Below, piece by piece: positions 15,521-30,764 of a stretch of 64,000 nt of DNA. The stretch spans positions 38,851,702 through 38,915,701 of the forward strand of contig OW203762.1 of the NCBI GenBank assembly GCA_934045905.1, written 5' to 3'. Every line of letters begins with the position of its first letter. Positions within the stretch are counted from its first letter, which is position 1. Below the pieces are notes generated by a model. The model had not been told where the DNA came from. It was given only the letters and a program-made list of their open reading frames with translations, and ran no database searches. Made by a program: the position numbers and the translations under genes. The stretch comes from Leuctra nigra (lineage: Eukaryota > Arthropoda > Insecta > Plecoptera > Leuctridae).

Positions 15521-18500
15521 ATTCTTTCTTCCGAATCAATCAATTGTGTATTTTCCTAACCACTTACGCTTTGAGCCTCTGAATTTTGTGTAGCCCTTAC
15601 CTGAAACAACAATGAAAGACTCATTAGTAATTAGCAATTACCTATTGATGATGGAGATGACAGAGAAGTAAAGTTCGTTCACGATAAGAATTTCACTGAC
15701 GTTTTAGTCGATCACGTCGTTCATTGGTCAGTCACTTGAACACTTCCCTGTCAATGGCAAGACTTTTTTCTTTGTATTATTGAAATTGTATAAATTATGT
15801 CAAAAACACTATTTTTATTATTAGAAAATATTAGAAAAATTCAATCAAATTGATTTATTTCCATCTACAGTCGTATTATACATAGTTTTGGATTATTCTA
15901 TTGATATTTTCATATGTAGGTATACAATTGTTCATTTGACTACAGTAGTATCAACACGGCCGCCATTACGGCTTGCAATTCTAATCGTGAATGAACTTTA
16001 CACAAAGTTCCTTCTGTTCTATATAAATGAAATATATTAATTAAATGATGTAACAACTTCCGTTTCGATATACTAGGAAAACGCTCTGTGTAGAGCGTTG
16101 ATGAGCGAGCACCGAAACGTAAACATAATTTACACCATAGTGAATCGAAATACGATCCACTCGATTAAAATAAAATTACCTGACTTCATTGAATCTGAGA
16201 ATACATTCTGATCCATAAAGAAAATCAGATCTAAGTTGCACTGGAGATTCAATGTCGATAAAATCTCTTCTGTCATTCTATTTAAATGTCAATACGTAAA
16301 TACATTATCTACCGATTGGGCTGAAAACTTGTAAAATAAGAGAAAATGGTAGTCATAATGTCCATGAAAAATTTGAGCTTAATCGGAACATTTAGATTTT
16401 TGAATAATCGGGAGATATTTTCATTTTTGAACCAATCAGAGAGCAGCTCTCAAAAATGATAGTATGATATTAGTACTATGAGTGGAAAATTGAAAATGAA
16501 AATGTCAGCTGTGAAGTTGTATACATATGACAAAGACTGGAAGAAAAACTGACACTTCTGACGAAGAGTGTTTCTCGAATATACTAATTAACCGTTTGCC
16601 TCAAAAGTAATAAACCGGTTCACTTTGGTTTACATTCTCATCCTTCTTCTTCACTTCTGCTTAAAACAAAGACGAGAACTCGTCTTTGTTTTAGTTGTTC
16701 TTCAATCAATTGAAGAGTGGAACACAGCTGTACTACATGTATACATAAGTTAATATTACATCTGCTTTTCACCCTTTTCACCCTCTCACCACACTTTTCA
16801 AGGAAAACTTTTAGGTTCTCTTCAATAACTAAAAATACAGAAGAAATATAAAACAGAAAAAAGTTTTGCCATTCGTTACAAGTGCCGCTTCCTTCTGAAA
16901 GTTTTCTTTACTGAAGCTGGTTTAACTTACTCCTAAGTTTAGATCGACTGGGATTCAATTGTCTGACAGGACAGACATCTTTTAACCCTCCAATGTTCTG
17001 CTTATTAGCTGTACAATCAATAATAAGAATGTCGTCTCGCAATTAAATTGAGCAGAATAGAGGCACTTAACTCAAGTTCGTGATGTTACTTTCAACGGTC
17101 ACATTTCACTGCTGAAGGCTGTTGAACTACAAAGTTTAAAGGATTTTAATAACACGGACTAAGAAATATTCACCTCTAGGTTTTTAAAAATGATTTTATA
17201 TCAACGACTAATAATAAGTCTGCAATTCCTTTTAGTATTTTGAAATTCTATGGAAGTATTTGAATATAACTTCCTTTTTCTAAATGGATCTGTACATAGT
17301 AGATAAATGGTCAATCAACTAAATTTTCATTTTTAATTGTGAGTGTAATTGTTTATTGAACAACCTCGTGAACATATCTGTAAATTTGTTTCTTACTTGT
17401 TCTATGAGATATCTAGAAATCTTATCGTAATACCGTGTTAAAAGAAAAAAATAATTGAATACGCGGTAGTATTTTTGTTAGCTAAAACTAAGTGGTTTCA
17501 ATGCGTGCTATGTTAATGCGAGAATTTGTAAATAGACTTTCTGTAATGTAGTTAAATTTATCACAACGTCGACTGTGATTGGTACGTTGTACAAACTATA
17601 AATAGCATGGCGATATATTGACAATCCCATATTGGATTTTGGGAATCAATCGTCTTTTCCTTGCGATGCCGAGAGGGAAAGCTCTAAGCTCTGGCGGCTA
17701 TTGGCCCCCTAAGCCATCCCTTAGCCATGCCTAAGTCCAGACTGATCAGAGCCTGGATTTTCTAGAGAGTCGAGTAATAAGCCACCGACCTGTCAGCTTT
17801 TGTTACAAGTTCAAACTCAAGCAACAGTTTTATTGGTATTTATCCTCTGAATGGAAGTCAGGTCTGTGCTAAGAATTATTGGAATCTACTGCAAAGATAA
17901 ATCTTGATTGGAAGATATTACGATGGAGATGCCGCGTTTCGTCGTTCAATGCCCCTTCAAAGCTGGTTCTTCAGAAACTTTTGAATATAATTTAACTAGT
18001 AATGTGGGACTCTGGTTAAAAAGAATATTTAAAATATCACTTATCACAAATATCACAAATACCTACTTTAAGTGAAAACTTGTTATACAAACAATGGACG
18101 TTAATTCCAGTAAATTCGTTAGTAGGAGGAGGCGGTCTTGTTATTAATTAATTTCTTTAATTACTAGTGCAAATGGAAAATAGTGTCTAGCAAATCGCTT
18201 TTGAAAGAGTAGAAAAATTACAAACTTGAAGCTGCAAAGCTGTTTCATGTTCATGCTCCGATTTCGTAACGATAGGTTTGCCAATTACATGGGAACTCTT
18301 TACATTAATCCTCGATGCAATTATAACCAGATGTTAATGTAAATGAACATGTTAATGAATTAATCGTATTTGTCAGTTCAACACGAGCTCTCAATGAATT
18401 TCATTACCAGTAGTAATTATTGTGATACAAACAGTAGCGATAAGACGGGAAATTCGCACCTCTATTTTCAATTGAAACTCGTTCTCTGTCAAGAAAGGTT

Positions 18501-20630
18501 CCGCCTGTAATCGAACTCGTTGCAGGCAATCATTCCGGGAACGGATTTCGAGGACGCAGACATGATTTCGAAAAGCTGCGACGTAAACTCATGAACGATG
18601 GGAAACGAATAAACGACAGCAAATGGATTTAGCCTTAAGGAAACGAGAAATTCAAATGAATGGCAGGCGGTGACGGTTGTATGTTGCCGAGTTGAATGAA
18701 AACGCTACTAAAGATAGCAAGGGATTTAAAAGTAACTAGATTTTCTAATACAAGAAAAACTTTCAATTCATTCCGACTCTTGGATAGAATTTGTCTTGGA
18801 AGTGGATATAATTAATTTAAAACAACAACTTGGTTTTGTTTTCGCAGCGACGTGAAGATGGCGCGCGGCGTCCATCAAAATCTCTGCTAGAACGCGAGCG
18901 CGCAGACGCTTCAGAAACGGAAGATTGCTTTCTTAATGAAAATAACAAAGAGTTGGAATGTTAATGGAAGGGCAATAAAAACTGAACTTTGTTAGGAGAC
19001 CATATTTCCGTGTAATTGCATTTTTATGGTTAGTGTTCTTTTTTTCCCCGGTTTTCCACGGCGGAGATGTTGGACGTTTGTAATGCAGAAGCGTCTAGAG
19101 GATGATGGACGTCTTAGGTTATTTTTTAGACTCTGAAAAAATGCCACTCTCTGCGATGTACGTAATCGAGTACATTCCTCTTCCATTTAGCCTTCCCCCG
19201 CTCTTGCCGTTTCCTCCCCATCATCCTCTCCGTCTGGAAGACGGAAAAACACTGGTATTATGAATGCTACGTTTAACTCGGGATAGAAAATAAACTCAAA
19301 AATTAAGGACGTCTTTTATAATGCTCAAACAAATGAATAGTAACCGACAGGCGTTAAAATAAGAATGAAAAAAACAACGCGGAAACTAAAGTAATTTCTC
19401 AATGTTTGCCGTTCCGGAAATGTAGAAATGAAAAACATAAGCCCCAAATCTTTTCTTCAGCTATAGGGAAGATATATTCGGTTCAATTTACGAAAGAGTG
19501 AAAATGTAGGTTGTGAACTAAACAAAAGAGACCAAAAAATTTATTTTTTGTCTTCTTCTTTTAGTCTTTGTGCGTTTTTCCTTCCATTTCACCGCGCCGA
19601 GTCAGTCTGTAGAGCAATAAAATATCTTCCCGTCGCGCGAGAAGCTAAGTAGAGAAGAAACAGTGGAAAATATGGTTGACAGCTTTTCATTTCAAGTTTA
19701 CTAACGGCTGACGAGCCTCTGCGTGAAAACAGGAAACTATGGAAATGAATGCAGACTCGAGGGACGAATTATGAAACTATTGTGCTCCACAGCACGCGCC
19801 AATGCAGTAGAACAATGCCGGGGAATAGGTCAAGACTCGCAACAACTAATTGTTGAATAGGAGAATTCTCCATGCTAATTATTTTGTCAATAAAAATGTA
19901 GTTAAGAGATTCTCTTCCGTGACGCTGAACTCTCGTTAGGAATCAACACAACACAAAACAAAATTAATCCACGTTTTAATGAAAATAGTGAGGGGGTTTT
20001 AAAAACACATCAACCAATTGGACAACTCCGGTCTAGTCAAAAGTAAAACAAGTAAAACGTCAAATATTTCGGGAGAATATTAAGACGAATATTGTGAGAA
20101 TACGTTGATTGTTTCACCTGGTATATTATCTTCTTCTTGTTATTACATGGGTTTGGTGTCAATGAAGAATACAAAAGAAATTACCCCGGTTTTGAAAGGA
20201 ACTATGCGATTCCTTTTAATGAGCCTTGAACGTCAATGCAAACTATGAGCCTTCAGGGTGAAATGTTTTTACTGTGTTTCTGGACCTCGTTTTCTGAGTT
20301 ATGTGAAGTGTAACATTGAGATAAACGGTCACAGATTTGGTCACTAATGCCAACATCTTTCACTGTTTTCTCATATTCACATAGAAATTATATCAGAAAT
20401 ATGTCAGCAAGCTTTAAAGTTTAATTGTGATCGCATTAAAAATGTTCCAATGTTTTTCATCATAGGTATATCCACGTTATAATAAAACAAATTATAAAAT
20501 TATTACTAAAATCTTATACGTACACCGTAAACCAATGTTCGAATACTTAATAATATTAAAAAGTATCATTAAAGCCTCCACAGTGGCATAACACTACGCA
20601 GCATAGCAAAAGCACGTGATCTTAAAGTGA
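15521..20630. other. Long non-coding stretch
   Basis: The stretch is AT-rich and has many stop codons in all frames. No exon with coding character and splice sites was found. Apart from the palindrome at 16662-16693, annotated separately, I see no structure in it. Confidence 0.5.
16662..16693. repeat. Perfect 15-base-pair hairpin
   Basis: TAAAACAAAGACGAG, two bases (AA), then the exact complement CTCGTCTTTGTTTTA. No pairing extends outside it. It is too short for a microRNA precursor and no U-tract follows. Confidence 0.85.
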
Positions 20631-20688
20631 GATGCATCGTGTACCTGACTTCACCAGAATTACGTCACCTGGTATTGCACGATGTATC
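20631..20688. repeat. Imperfect hairpin of 58 bases
   Basis: GATGCATCGTGTACC pairs with GGTATTGCACGATGTATC across a 25-base loop, with one wobble or mismatch and a small bulge. It may be a small fold-back repeat. Confidence 0.5.
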
Positions 20689-20980
20689 GGATAATTAGTT
20701 TTAACTAGAAACTGTATTTCACGCGAGATTATTAATCACCTCTAGGAACAAGTTTATATTATCTTGACTTTAGTACAAACACTGTTAGAAACTTACCTAA
20801 CATCATTCAGTATATTAATAGACTAGCACACGGAAATAAATAGCGCATAACCATCTTGACAGAGAGTTTTCATTGATCACTTATCTTTAAAGATTCAATT
20901 TGTAACTTAAAAATAAAATATTGAGTAACAAAATCAAATATTGTTTCTAAGTAAAATACAAGTCAATGGCAGGATTTTCA

Positions 20981-21148
20981 TTAAACCTTTGGGGATGATT
21001 CCTGTATGCATTTTCACTCACTTATCGTACATTTTAAGAGAGTAGCAACCGTTGTTATGGACGTTAACATTGGAGTAAACAAAATGTACGATACGATACC
21101 TAACTTAAGAGACTAAAAACGTACAGGAATGACACTCCTAGTCCTTAA
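20981..21148. repeat. Fold-back repeat with imperfect arms of about 55-68 bases
   Basis: The inner 13 bases, TATCGTACATTTT (21023-21035), pair perfectly with 21081-21093 around a 45-base loop. Outside them, ATTCCTGTATGCATTTT and TTAA-proximal sequence pair imperfectly with the region to 21148. It resembles an old MITE that has lost part of its arms. Confidence 0.5.
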
Positions 21149-24100
21149 AAGTGGATTGGAGTATACGTAAAGTCAAATGAATATTGTTTCTCTATATTAT
21201 AAGAAATGTAATGAAGACAAGTGTCCATGGCGAGACACATAATCGTATTTGCATTTTAGGGATATAGATGCAAAATTAGATACGTAATTATGCAAATTTT
21301 TTAATCCTCTATCTTTTAAATATAGTGAGTGCAAGAAAAAATATCTGCCCGGGCGGACAATACACACAAAGCACTAATATATAAAATAATAATAATAATA
21401 AAAAAAAATGTTGTGAGAAACCAATTACAAATGCCCGGTAAGGAGACTTCAAGTGTCTTCGAAGACGCACGGTTCAATTGCATCACGATATTATTCGTGA
21501 CATAAGTGTCATTTTGTTCATTTTGTTCCTTATTTTGTTCTTCATTGAAGATTGAGTGTAGTTCCTTTTTGTTATTTCCAATATAGAAGAGTTTCTTGCA
21601 GATCCAAATTGCATCGCTAAGTCTAAATTATTTCTGATCATATTAGTAGCAGTTACGTTATTAAATAGGGTAAACTGTATTAACTAAGAAGGCTAAGTCT
21701 TCGTAAGTTGCAGTCTTCCGAAGACGTAGGATTTAATTATTGCATCACAATATAACTCGTATCCAAGGAGCAAAACTTGGAGATTATACCTTCGAAGTTT
21801 CAAGCGAATTACATACCTAAATCATGTTCCAGAGTTCACTGCATAACCTTAGAGAGCGAGAGAGTACATCAGATGATACATGTGTTGGTTAGAGAGAGAG
21901 ACTGAGGGAAATAGAAACGACTTTACACAAAACCCGCGGACTCGGAGAGTGTTTTAAATATTTGACAAGTCCCAAGCCGAGGAGAGCGCGTGGCATTGAA
22001 GGTCCCCTTGTAAGACGTCGAGCAGATACAACCAAACGAAATAAGAAATGAGGGACGAGCAGCTCTTGTAATGGTAAAGATGCATAACAACTCCCGTGAT
22101 ACTACTCTCTACCAATCCGGTTTAAAGAATCTCTCCGCTGGAGTGCATTGTACTGTTTTTGTTTGAAGATGATGCTGGATTTTATTATTTACATTTTGGT
22201 AGACATTTTCAAAAGAGTTCTCTTTCACTGTTCTATTTCTGTATTCAGTGAGAGTGTTCCGTATTTTGAAGTTAAAAAGAAGAGCTCCGACCATAAAGAC
22301 GGTAAAATTGGACTGTGGTATACATATTTGAAGTGGAGTCTGTGAATTGATCATGGATATTGCATTGTGGTTGCTTCTTATTTAAGTACTCCGGCCACGA
22401 AAACTGGAGTAATGTTCGAGAAATATAATACGAGTACATTAACAAAATACAATATATTCAGACTTCTCATTTCGTGCATAATATTTTTATTAATGTAATA
22501 CAAGAGTAATAAGTCCGTATTATTAGTTCAAAATTTTTAAGGAAGTTCTCGTTTTGTCTTTTGCACGAAACGTAGTTGAATTATCTCTTTGCTCTTGGAG
22601 ACCCCTGATAAATGTTTTCAGTATCTGGAATCGAATACAGTACACAAAATAAGTGCATACATACGGAACTCTCTCGATGTATTTATAGTGCGTCGAGAGG
22701 TTTGTCATTTCTGTTACTGATAATGATGATTATTGGGGGATGATGATTAGTTGTGTAATGGAGGTGAAAATTAAGTAATCAGGACAGGTTTCGTTGAAGT
22801 TATGTACTTTATGATTCCACCGAGGAGCAAATAGTAATATAAGCCACTGCACTAGAAGGGACAACCAAGATGGAAATCGACTGAGATAATGAGACACATG
22901 AGGGGAATGTCTTATAGGTGAAAAATTGTATAATTGCAATGGGGGAGGTTATTCGTAATGCATATTCTCTTTTGTAAACAAACGCTTGCTACATGCAACA
23001 ATATGTATTTTTATATGTAAAGAAAGTTCTAAGATTTTACTAAAATTCCAAGAAATCTCAAAAGTGTAATGGAGGACCACACTGATGCCCTTTCAACTTA
23101 CTGCTTCACTTTGGCTGCGAAGAATTTCCTCTTCACGAATTTAATGGCGTGCTAAAGTCTTATCGACATTTTGCCGATATTCGGTGTCTACGAAACTAAA
23201 ACTGTGCGAAAACCAACGCGAAATAAGAATCACACTGTTCCATGATGCAATGAAACCGAGTCGTTTGGCAGACCCTTTGAACAATTCCCAATTTTAGTTG
23301 ACACAGTTTCCCGGAGCAAGATGAAAAGGAAACTAGAATCGACCGTCGTAGATGGGGGTGAGGTAGGAAATAATCGTCGTTTAGAAAATCTATTTTCGGG
23401 TTTTCGTTGGACCGAGTCGTTGGTAATTAGGCCGTATCGCTCCCGATCACGCGACGAAGATTGTTGAAACTCAAACTCTGCTACACATCTGTGACTTTTC
23501 TCCGTTTCCTCTGCGATCGATGCTTCGGAAAGCACACGCCTTTTCTTCAAGAATTCAAGCGAGAGAAAATCTCGCCTCGATAAGTTCAACGTTTTCTAAT
23601 TCGTTTTAAAATTGACAACTATAGGGTTTAATTTATGTGGAGATGTAGTTGATTGAATTTAACTACCCACTGTCTCTTTTCTTCGCTCTCTACAAAATAT
23701 GATTTTGGTTTCTCAATTGATGAAACTTGTTACAACTCCAGGAACTCAGAGATTTTTTATTTTTTTATTTAACAATACAAGAACTGTCAAAACATCGTGG
23801 AGATGCCCTAGTTACAGCAGCAACTATTGTAAGAATAATCATCATGGTCTATTAAAATGTAAACTGTATTTTTAAATTTGAAAATGTACTACACCTATAT
23901 AGTTGTTTGGTTTTAGTTTGGGATTGCTGAGATGTGCTAATCAACTGAACTTTTCTCCTTTATCTTTGATATTCAATAATCATTTGATTTACATTTTGAA
24001 AGTTACACGACTTAGAAAACCAAAGGGGATTTAAAAATGAAATCGATTGGTAACAAAGAAGCGGATTTAATATAACATGTGTAGGGTTTCATTGCTAGAG

Positions 24101-27100
24101 AAGTCATGCATCATGTTCCAGTTTCATTCCTATTATCGGGAATTATCGTAATATTATAAACACTCTCTTTAAGCGAGTCCAAGTCCTTTATTTCGGTCAT
24201 CTCCCCTAGAACCAAACACCAATAAATCTGGCCAAAGCTCTAAATCAGTATTTGTGTTGATCGTCGATAACTCGTTACATCTCTTATCAAAAGCTTCTCG
24301 TCTAATCATCCAGATCATGAACGGACGGTTATGATGGCGCTTAATGGTCATCTCTCTGGTCAGCGAAAATCAGTTCACCATGAGATGATTTGTCTTCTCA
24401 AAGACGATGATAATAACAATATCGCTAGCTGGAAAGAGAAGGGGAAGAGAAGAAAGTTTATCGAAGATGTTCGATGTTAGAAGGGGGATGAAATAACACG
24501 CGGACACAAACATTTATGTCGGTCAAAGACAATAACCTTGTCATAAGCAGACGCGACGATTTGGAGGAGATTTATAGCAAATAGCTTGTGTCGTTGACAA
24601 AAATATCTTCACTTGTATTAAGAAAAGAACTCATTCAAAGAATGTGGATTATGAATCATTACAGTTTCTACTTGAAGAATACATTTGAAAATTAGGTAGA
24701 ACGATTTTGTTTTATGGGCCGGTTCACGAACTCAAATTAAATGCTTTATTGTCATATTAATATGACTGACGTACCTACACACAATATGACATATCTATAA
24801 TTGGCTATATGTATCATTTGAGAGGATAATGTGTCTGGAATAAATTTCCAGGCTTCTCAGGTGGGCTAATTGGGTTGTAAAACAATTGCATTTTAACGGT
24901 GGCAAAATATTTTACATTTAAAGCTCGATTGTATATATGTGTCCCTTCAACATTTGTGCCCTTTGTGAATTTGCAGTCTATTATTTTAGAGTCCCTAGTA
25001 AATATTTAAGGAGGGAACCGTGGATTATTGTGAACCTAAAAATTTGTTCAGTCGATTGCGATGATTAAAAGTAGATTAGTTATTAATTCGGTTAATTAAC
25101 TTTAAAGCACCTCAAGGCCGATAATTATAATTGAACCTCGATGTGGTAGCTGTCGATGCAGAAATATGTTTTTTTTATCGATACGCTTATCGTTTTGACA
25201 TTCCTGTACACTGTACTGCGCACGGAACCATCTACGCAACAATAGGTATTGACTGCACCCAATTGATCAAAGAGAATTATTCTCTTTGTAACGTTTCATC
25301 AGAAATAATATTCCTAAAATTATAAATAAACTTGTTTCATACATGAAATTAAATAATTGATTTTTGTGCTACTTCGCTTGCGTGAAAATTGAATTTCAAT
25401 AGGCGATCACGTGATCACACCAGGGGCTAATTGAAACCAAACAAATAGTAGACGTAATTGTTTGTGTTTGTAGCAATGTGGAGTGAAACAAGAGTAAAAC
25501 TCCGTCCACGTGCATGGACAGTAATAATTGGTTTCCGAACATTGCTCTGGTGAGTTGCGCTCTGCTTGAATCTGATTATTTATTGGTCTCACGCAATCAC
25601 ATGCAAATGTTCACCTTTGAGCAAATAGCACACAGATATTTTACAAACAATACCAACAATATTAATTTAAAAATTAACCGGATTCAGTAAAATATAAATT
25701 CTTGATTGGCAGGTTTGTTCATTGAACCGTATTTGCATAGTATAATTTCTAATTAGGGCTTCAAATTGATTGGAGAGAGGCTTTTGTACGGCTATGATTT
25801 TACTCAAAAAAATTAAATAAAAATGTTATGATAATGATCCATGAAAAATTTGATACAATATAATTATATGAGGAGTATATACAAATGCTAATCATAACCA
25901 TAAATATGCTTGTGGTGGAAGAAGAAAAAAATATTTAAGTAGATGAAACCTATGTTTGTTTAAACGGTTATCTAACGAATAATTCTGTGCATAAGTATAA
26001 CTGTCACAATGAGTGGTAATAAGGAACAATCACATACATCACAGAACTCCTGTTCCGTGTATCTTCGTCAGTGCTGTACAGGTGGAATTAAGCATCCATT
26101 TGCATTATACCGGAGCTGTCACGTTGAAGGAGAAGATATCTCTTCCCAAGCAGATAATCAGGAGATGGAACAATGCAAATCCTCAGCTCGGAGACGGCAT
26201 TGGTTAAAAGTAATTATTATCAACACTGAGTTACCGCAAAACGAATCTCGGGATTTGCGGTCTGGAAAAATGAAAGCTTTTCTGAGCTTTTACGGCGAGA
26301 AAAACATTGAGAACCGTAAACAACGAAGTTTTACAACGATTTCAAACCCTCGCCATAAAATTCTACCCTTAAAGAACGGAAATATAAGGGTTGGATAAAA
26401 ATCCTCTAATTACTAGTAAAGTCAAGTTGGAAATGGGAACGAAGATGGGAGAGTGTCACTGCTAAGGACAGAGCTGGAAACTTTTTCCATTATGCTAATC
26501 CCCAAGGATGGCAACTTGAAAATCCCTTGGAAGGGGGTAAAACTCTTGGGTAATCATTAGGCAAACCTCCCCGCACCTCCCTTACTCCACCTACTCTTAA
26601 ACAAACCTTAAATAATAGGCTCTCTAATGAGTAAAAAGTCAATGCAAATTCTTTTAAGAGGCGGACATTATTGTAAATCCCACCTTTATTCAGAGCTAGA
26701 CAGACGTCGAAGTTTAGAAAACTAGCAAAGGCCAAGCACGAGAATCTTTCGATACCGTTTCTTCTAGGAACAGATTGTATCAAACTTTTCTGCTCCATTG
26801 ATCCAAACATTTGAAATAAGTCACATACTGATATTGATTTGTTCATAATTTAACGGAACATAATCTAATTGTATACGTATACATAATACTAAACTTAATT
26901 TACACGAAAACCCTATTAAATCTAGGCTGTGTATAGACAGAGATGTTAAATTACGATTGCCTATTTACAATAACTTTGTGCTTCTCGTTGTCCACTGCTA
27001 TTGCTTTTGCTATCTCAATAGGTAACGCAAAATTATTATTTGCTAGCAGAACCACTAAGTCATTCCCGTCATTCGAATCTTAGGTAATTACAAGGGCCAT

Positions 27101-30100
27101 TTAATACCAAGGTGTTGATGTGATAAGGAGCCAATGCCGCGTGCGCAGAGGAGCAGGTAAATGAAGATGAATAGGGGAGATAAAGACAAAACAAGGGGCA
27201 GAGAATGGGCCCAAGATAAGACAACTGGAAACACTAGATTGTGTTCAGACGAGAAGGAAATATCTCCGTTAAAAGATAATCGTGGATTGTGTTAAATATT
27301 CACATAGGGAGAGTGAGAGTTTGAGCAAATGAGAGAGAAGGAGTGAAAACTATTATAATAAAGCCTTATCTAAAGGACGTTCCGGAATATTCAAAGACAT
27401 GGCTAGAAGGAATTAGTAGTTAGTGCATCGCTCGGGGATGTGTGATAATCGGGCCATTGGGAATCTAGAAACATTATTCGATTGTTCCTTTCACACCTTC
27501 GAAATCCTCGTCACGGAGACCGGGCTTAGAAAGCTTTCTCTCAAAGCGCATTGATTGAAAAGAAGAAGTTGGAAAATCGCGTGGAAAATGACGGGCATTA
27601 TGGTTAAAAGCTTGAAAGAGTTATTCAGTTCCTATCAGTGTCCAGACAGCGACGTGAGATAGAGAGAGAGAGAGAGAGGCTGAATGACAGATTCGTGATG
27701 GCAGACTTGGATTTAGGACAGTGAGAGTGGCTGTGGCTCGGACGGGAGAGAGATAAAGGAAATTCTCGCCGCGGCAGCGAAAAGTCACGTCGACTCGTAG
27801 AGCTTTTATCTCTCATTCCTCCTGCAAATACAAATTAACACATGTCATTGGAGGTTCGTGCGTTTTTCAATAACATGGCCGTCATCTAACTAGGAGACAT
27901 GTTAACATGGCCGCCGAAGATGTGGCCATTAGTGCTTGTCAAGCAAGTATTCATGATTAAACCCGTTTTTAAGTACCTTGTCCGCAAGCAAGGACGATAA
28001 CTCTTGCGCGATTTTATTACTTATTTATTGTTAATTACTTGATTTAGCTGCAACTGGATTGGAAACAAGACGATTAATATTAGTGAGAAATTAACGCGAA
28101 CATGAAGCGGAGACTGGGTAACAGGAGTGCTAATGATAATCAAACACGGATAATTCAACAGAAATGCAATTTCCTTGTCGTAGAAAGCTCAGTAAAAGCT
28201 TGCAATAAATTCCAACAATTCTTAAAAGTGTTTTCTCGTGTACGTTTGCAAAACATACACATGCCATGACTATTAATTTTTAATCCTATTTTATATTATG
28301 CTTCCACGCAAAAGTTTAATTTTCATCGATAGCTCAGAATCTCTCCCGACTTCGATGCAAAGAATTGTGAAGTCTATTTCACTTTGAATTGTATCCAACG
28401 CACTAAAGCTAAGTTACTGTTCATTGTTTCACGGATTAAAACGGATTTGGGCGCAACACGACCGCTGTTGTATATGGCCGTCATACATTCTCTGTCATTT
28501 CATACACAATACCAAAGATAATACACCGCATCCATCTTTGCACTGAGCTTTCTCCAAGGTATATCTTCACATAACGCCCTCGTTGAGGCACCACTATCAT
28601 CCACAGTAGAATGGTCTTGCCGCGTCTCACGTTGTCTTTGGAACGGAAGAGATGGAAAGGGTTTTCTGCGCAGAGCAAGGGGTTGACAAAAGTAATGGAG
28701 AAGATATGCAAATGATATTCATTAGAACAGTGACGGCGGCTCGTTTGGCGGTTATTGGTTTTTGTTACACACTCTCTACGCTTGGTTGTGTATTGTTGGC
28801 TTGGCCTACGGGGCCCTCGTTCCTCGCTGCGTTTGCGAAGAAGAGGGAGTGCCTTATGATGTCACATCCGTTTCTCACTCCCTCCACCCCACGGCGCCAC
28901 TAGCGTCGCACCTTCCGGTTTCACCGTCTCCGTTCTCCTTCTCCGTCTCCTTCTGCTACATCGAAACAAAGACTCTGCTCCCTGCTTGATAATGTCGCGG
29001 CAAAGCTTTTCAAACATAGTTTCTATTGTAGGCTTTATTGCAGGCGATACGAATGTGCTTTTCATATTCGAAAGTAACAATGCAGTCTACTGAATTATTA
29101 CTTCAACTTAATGATAAGAAGTTTGTCTTGGCTTGTTTATCGCTAGTCACAAAGGTAAATAAGATTAACGTGCTGTACTTAAGATAAGCATTCGTCAGTG
29201 TGCATGGATAGGACTGGAAAATATTCAGCTATGCATTAATGAAATCGATCCGTCGAAGCGTACTCAATTAGCCTTCAATTTCATCCGGATCCATTTCGCC
29301 TCCAACAATGGCAGAAGCCGATATGTTCACATTACTAATAAATAATACCTAATGCTAGTTATGATTCGTCTGCGGTTGATAGAAATGGCGGGGACCCACG
29401 TGACTCGAGCGACAGAAAATGGCCGTTGAAAGCAGCTGACGCCGTCGCTTGGCATGGATTGCGCTCCCCCCACCCCTCTAGAGTCATTACTTAAAAACAC
29501 ATCACGAGAAGTCCGCTAAGGATCAAGGTGCGGTGGGGATAATTTTCGAGAAAAAGTTTTATTACGTCACGACAAAAGTCCGCCAAAAGCAATTTTAAAT
29601 AATTACTAGTCCGAAGCCTCTGTTGAAGATTAAATATTTAACACCCGAAACAGAGGTCATAAATTTGTTTGTGAATTATATTGGAAATATGTCGACCGTC
29701 TCGATGTGACACTCATATAAAGAGGGGAAAAAAATCCGAGTTCGATAAACAAATTTGAAAACATGCAGGCTATAAATCAGGCTGGGTTTTGCATATTTCA
29801 GAGATGTTATGACGCGGCATTACCTATAAATCAGTCAGCCAGTGCAATATCGAAGTAGCATCAACATCAAGTTATTTCAGAATGTTATTGGCTCTGTTCT
29901 CAATGCTTTATTGAATCTTATTTTACTTGATGTCGATATTCAATGAGGTAACTTCAGCGGTGCGCTTGAGAAACGAAACCTCAGTATAGTTGTGTGTTCG
30001 TCTTCACTCACATTCTGCTAACCAAATAGTAGATGCATATTTAAGTTCTTATCCATAATATCATTCAATCCTTCTGCTACTTTAATTATATTATTATAAG

Positions 30101-30745
30101 AAACTATGTATTAAAATTGCTCATAGCTTCCGTTAAGACCGAGCTTACGCAACTTCATTCATATGCGGTGGAGGTACCATGCATTTCTATTTGAGTTCGG
30201 TAAATGGCCGGCGTCTAAGCATTTTTAATGCAAGGAATGAACGGCCATTACAAAAGATATTTGAATATTGGGGATCAAATTATTTCAAATTATTTTAATT
30301 GCAGTTAAAATCGTGGTCTCTTATCAACTGTAATTTTTTCAATCTAATTGCAAATGACCCCCCATTACACAATTAAAATTATTCTGAAATATGGCATGCA
30401 GCTTTTGTTCTCAATTAAAAAAATGTGCATGTACACGGCGATGCAATTTTTGTTACACGCAAGATTCGACGCAACTAATTGCATTTAACCCATTTTTTCT
30501 ACGAATAAATAATTTTTACAATCTCTAATTAAAAATAAAATCTCCACTTATCAGAGAAATACTGGTCATAGAAGTACATTAGACGCGTTCAACATTAATT
30601 GTGTGCCGAGCTATCAAGACTTGACTGCTAAATAGCCACTCAAATTGACGAGTCGGTTGGCTTGCGTCTTTACTGGGCTTGTAACTGGCGTATTTAACAC
30701 TGTTCAGGACTGCCTAATGGTTCGAGAAGAGAATGGGAGGGGGTT
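21149..30745. other. Long non-coding stretch
   Basis: The stretch is AT-rich with short GA tracts near 21850-21900 and 27660. Reading frames of 119, 129 and 118 codons (23230-23589 minus, 26009-26398 plus, 26490-26846 minus) have no recognisable domain and no convincing splice or promoter context. No RNA gene was seen. Confidence 0.45.
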
Positions 30746-30764
30746 GGGGGGGGGGGGGGGGGGG
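30746..30764 (+). repeat. G homopolymer, 19 bases
   Basis: A pure G run preceded by GGGAGGGGGTT, so the G-rich tract totals about 30 bases and could form a G-quadruplex. Confidence 0.95.

Noticed and set aside
23230..23589. 119-codon minus-strand frame starting MNLSRRDFLSLEF
   Set aside because: Composition is plausible, but there is no domain, promoter or splice evidence, and one frame of this length is expected by chance in 64 kb.
26009..26398. 129-codon plus-strand frame
   Set aside because: No recognisable domain. An overlapping frame of similar quality exists, and there is no supporting context.
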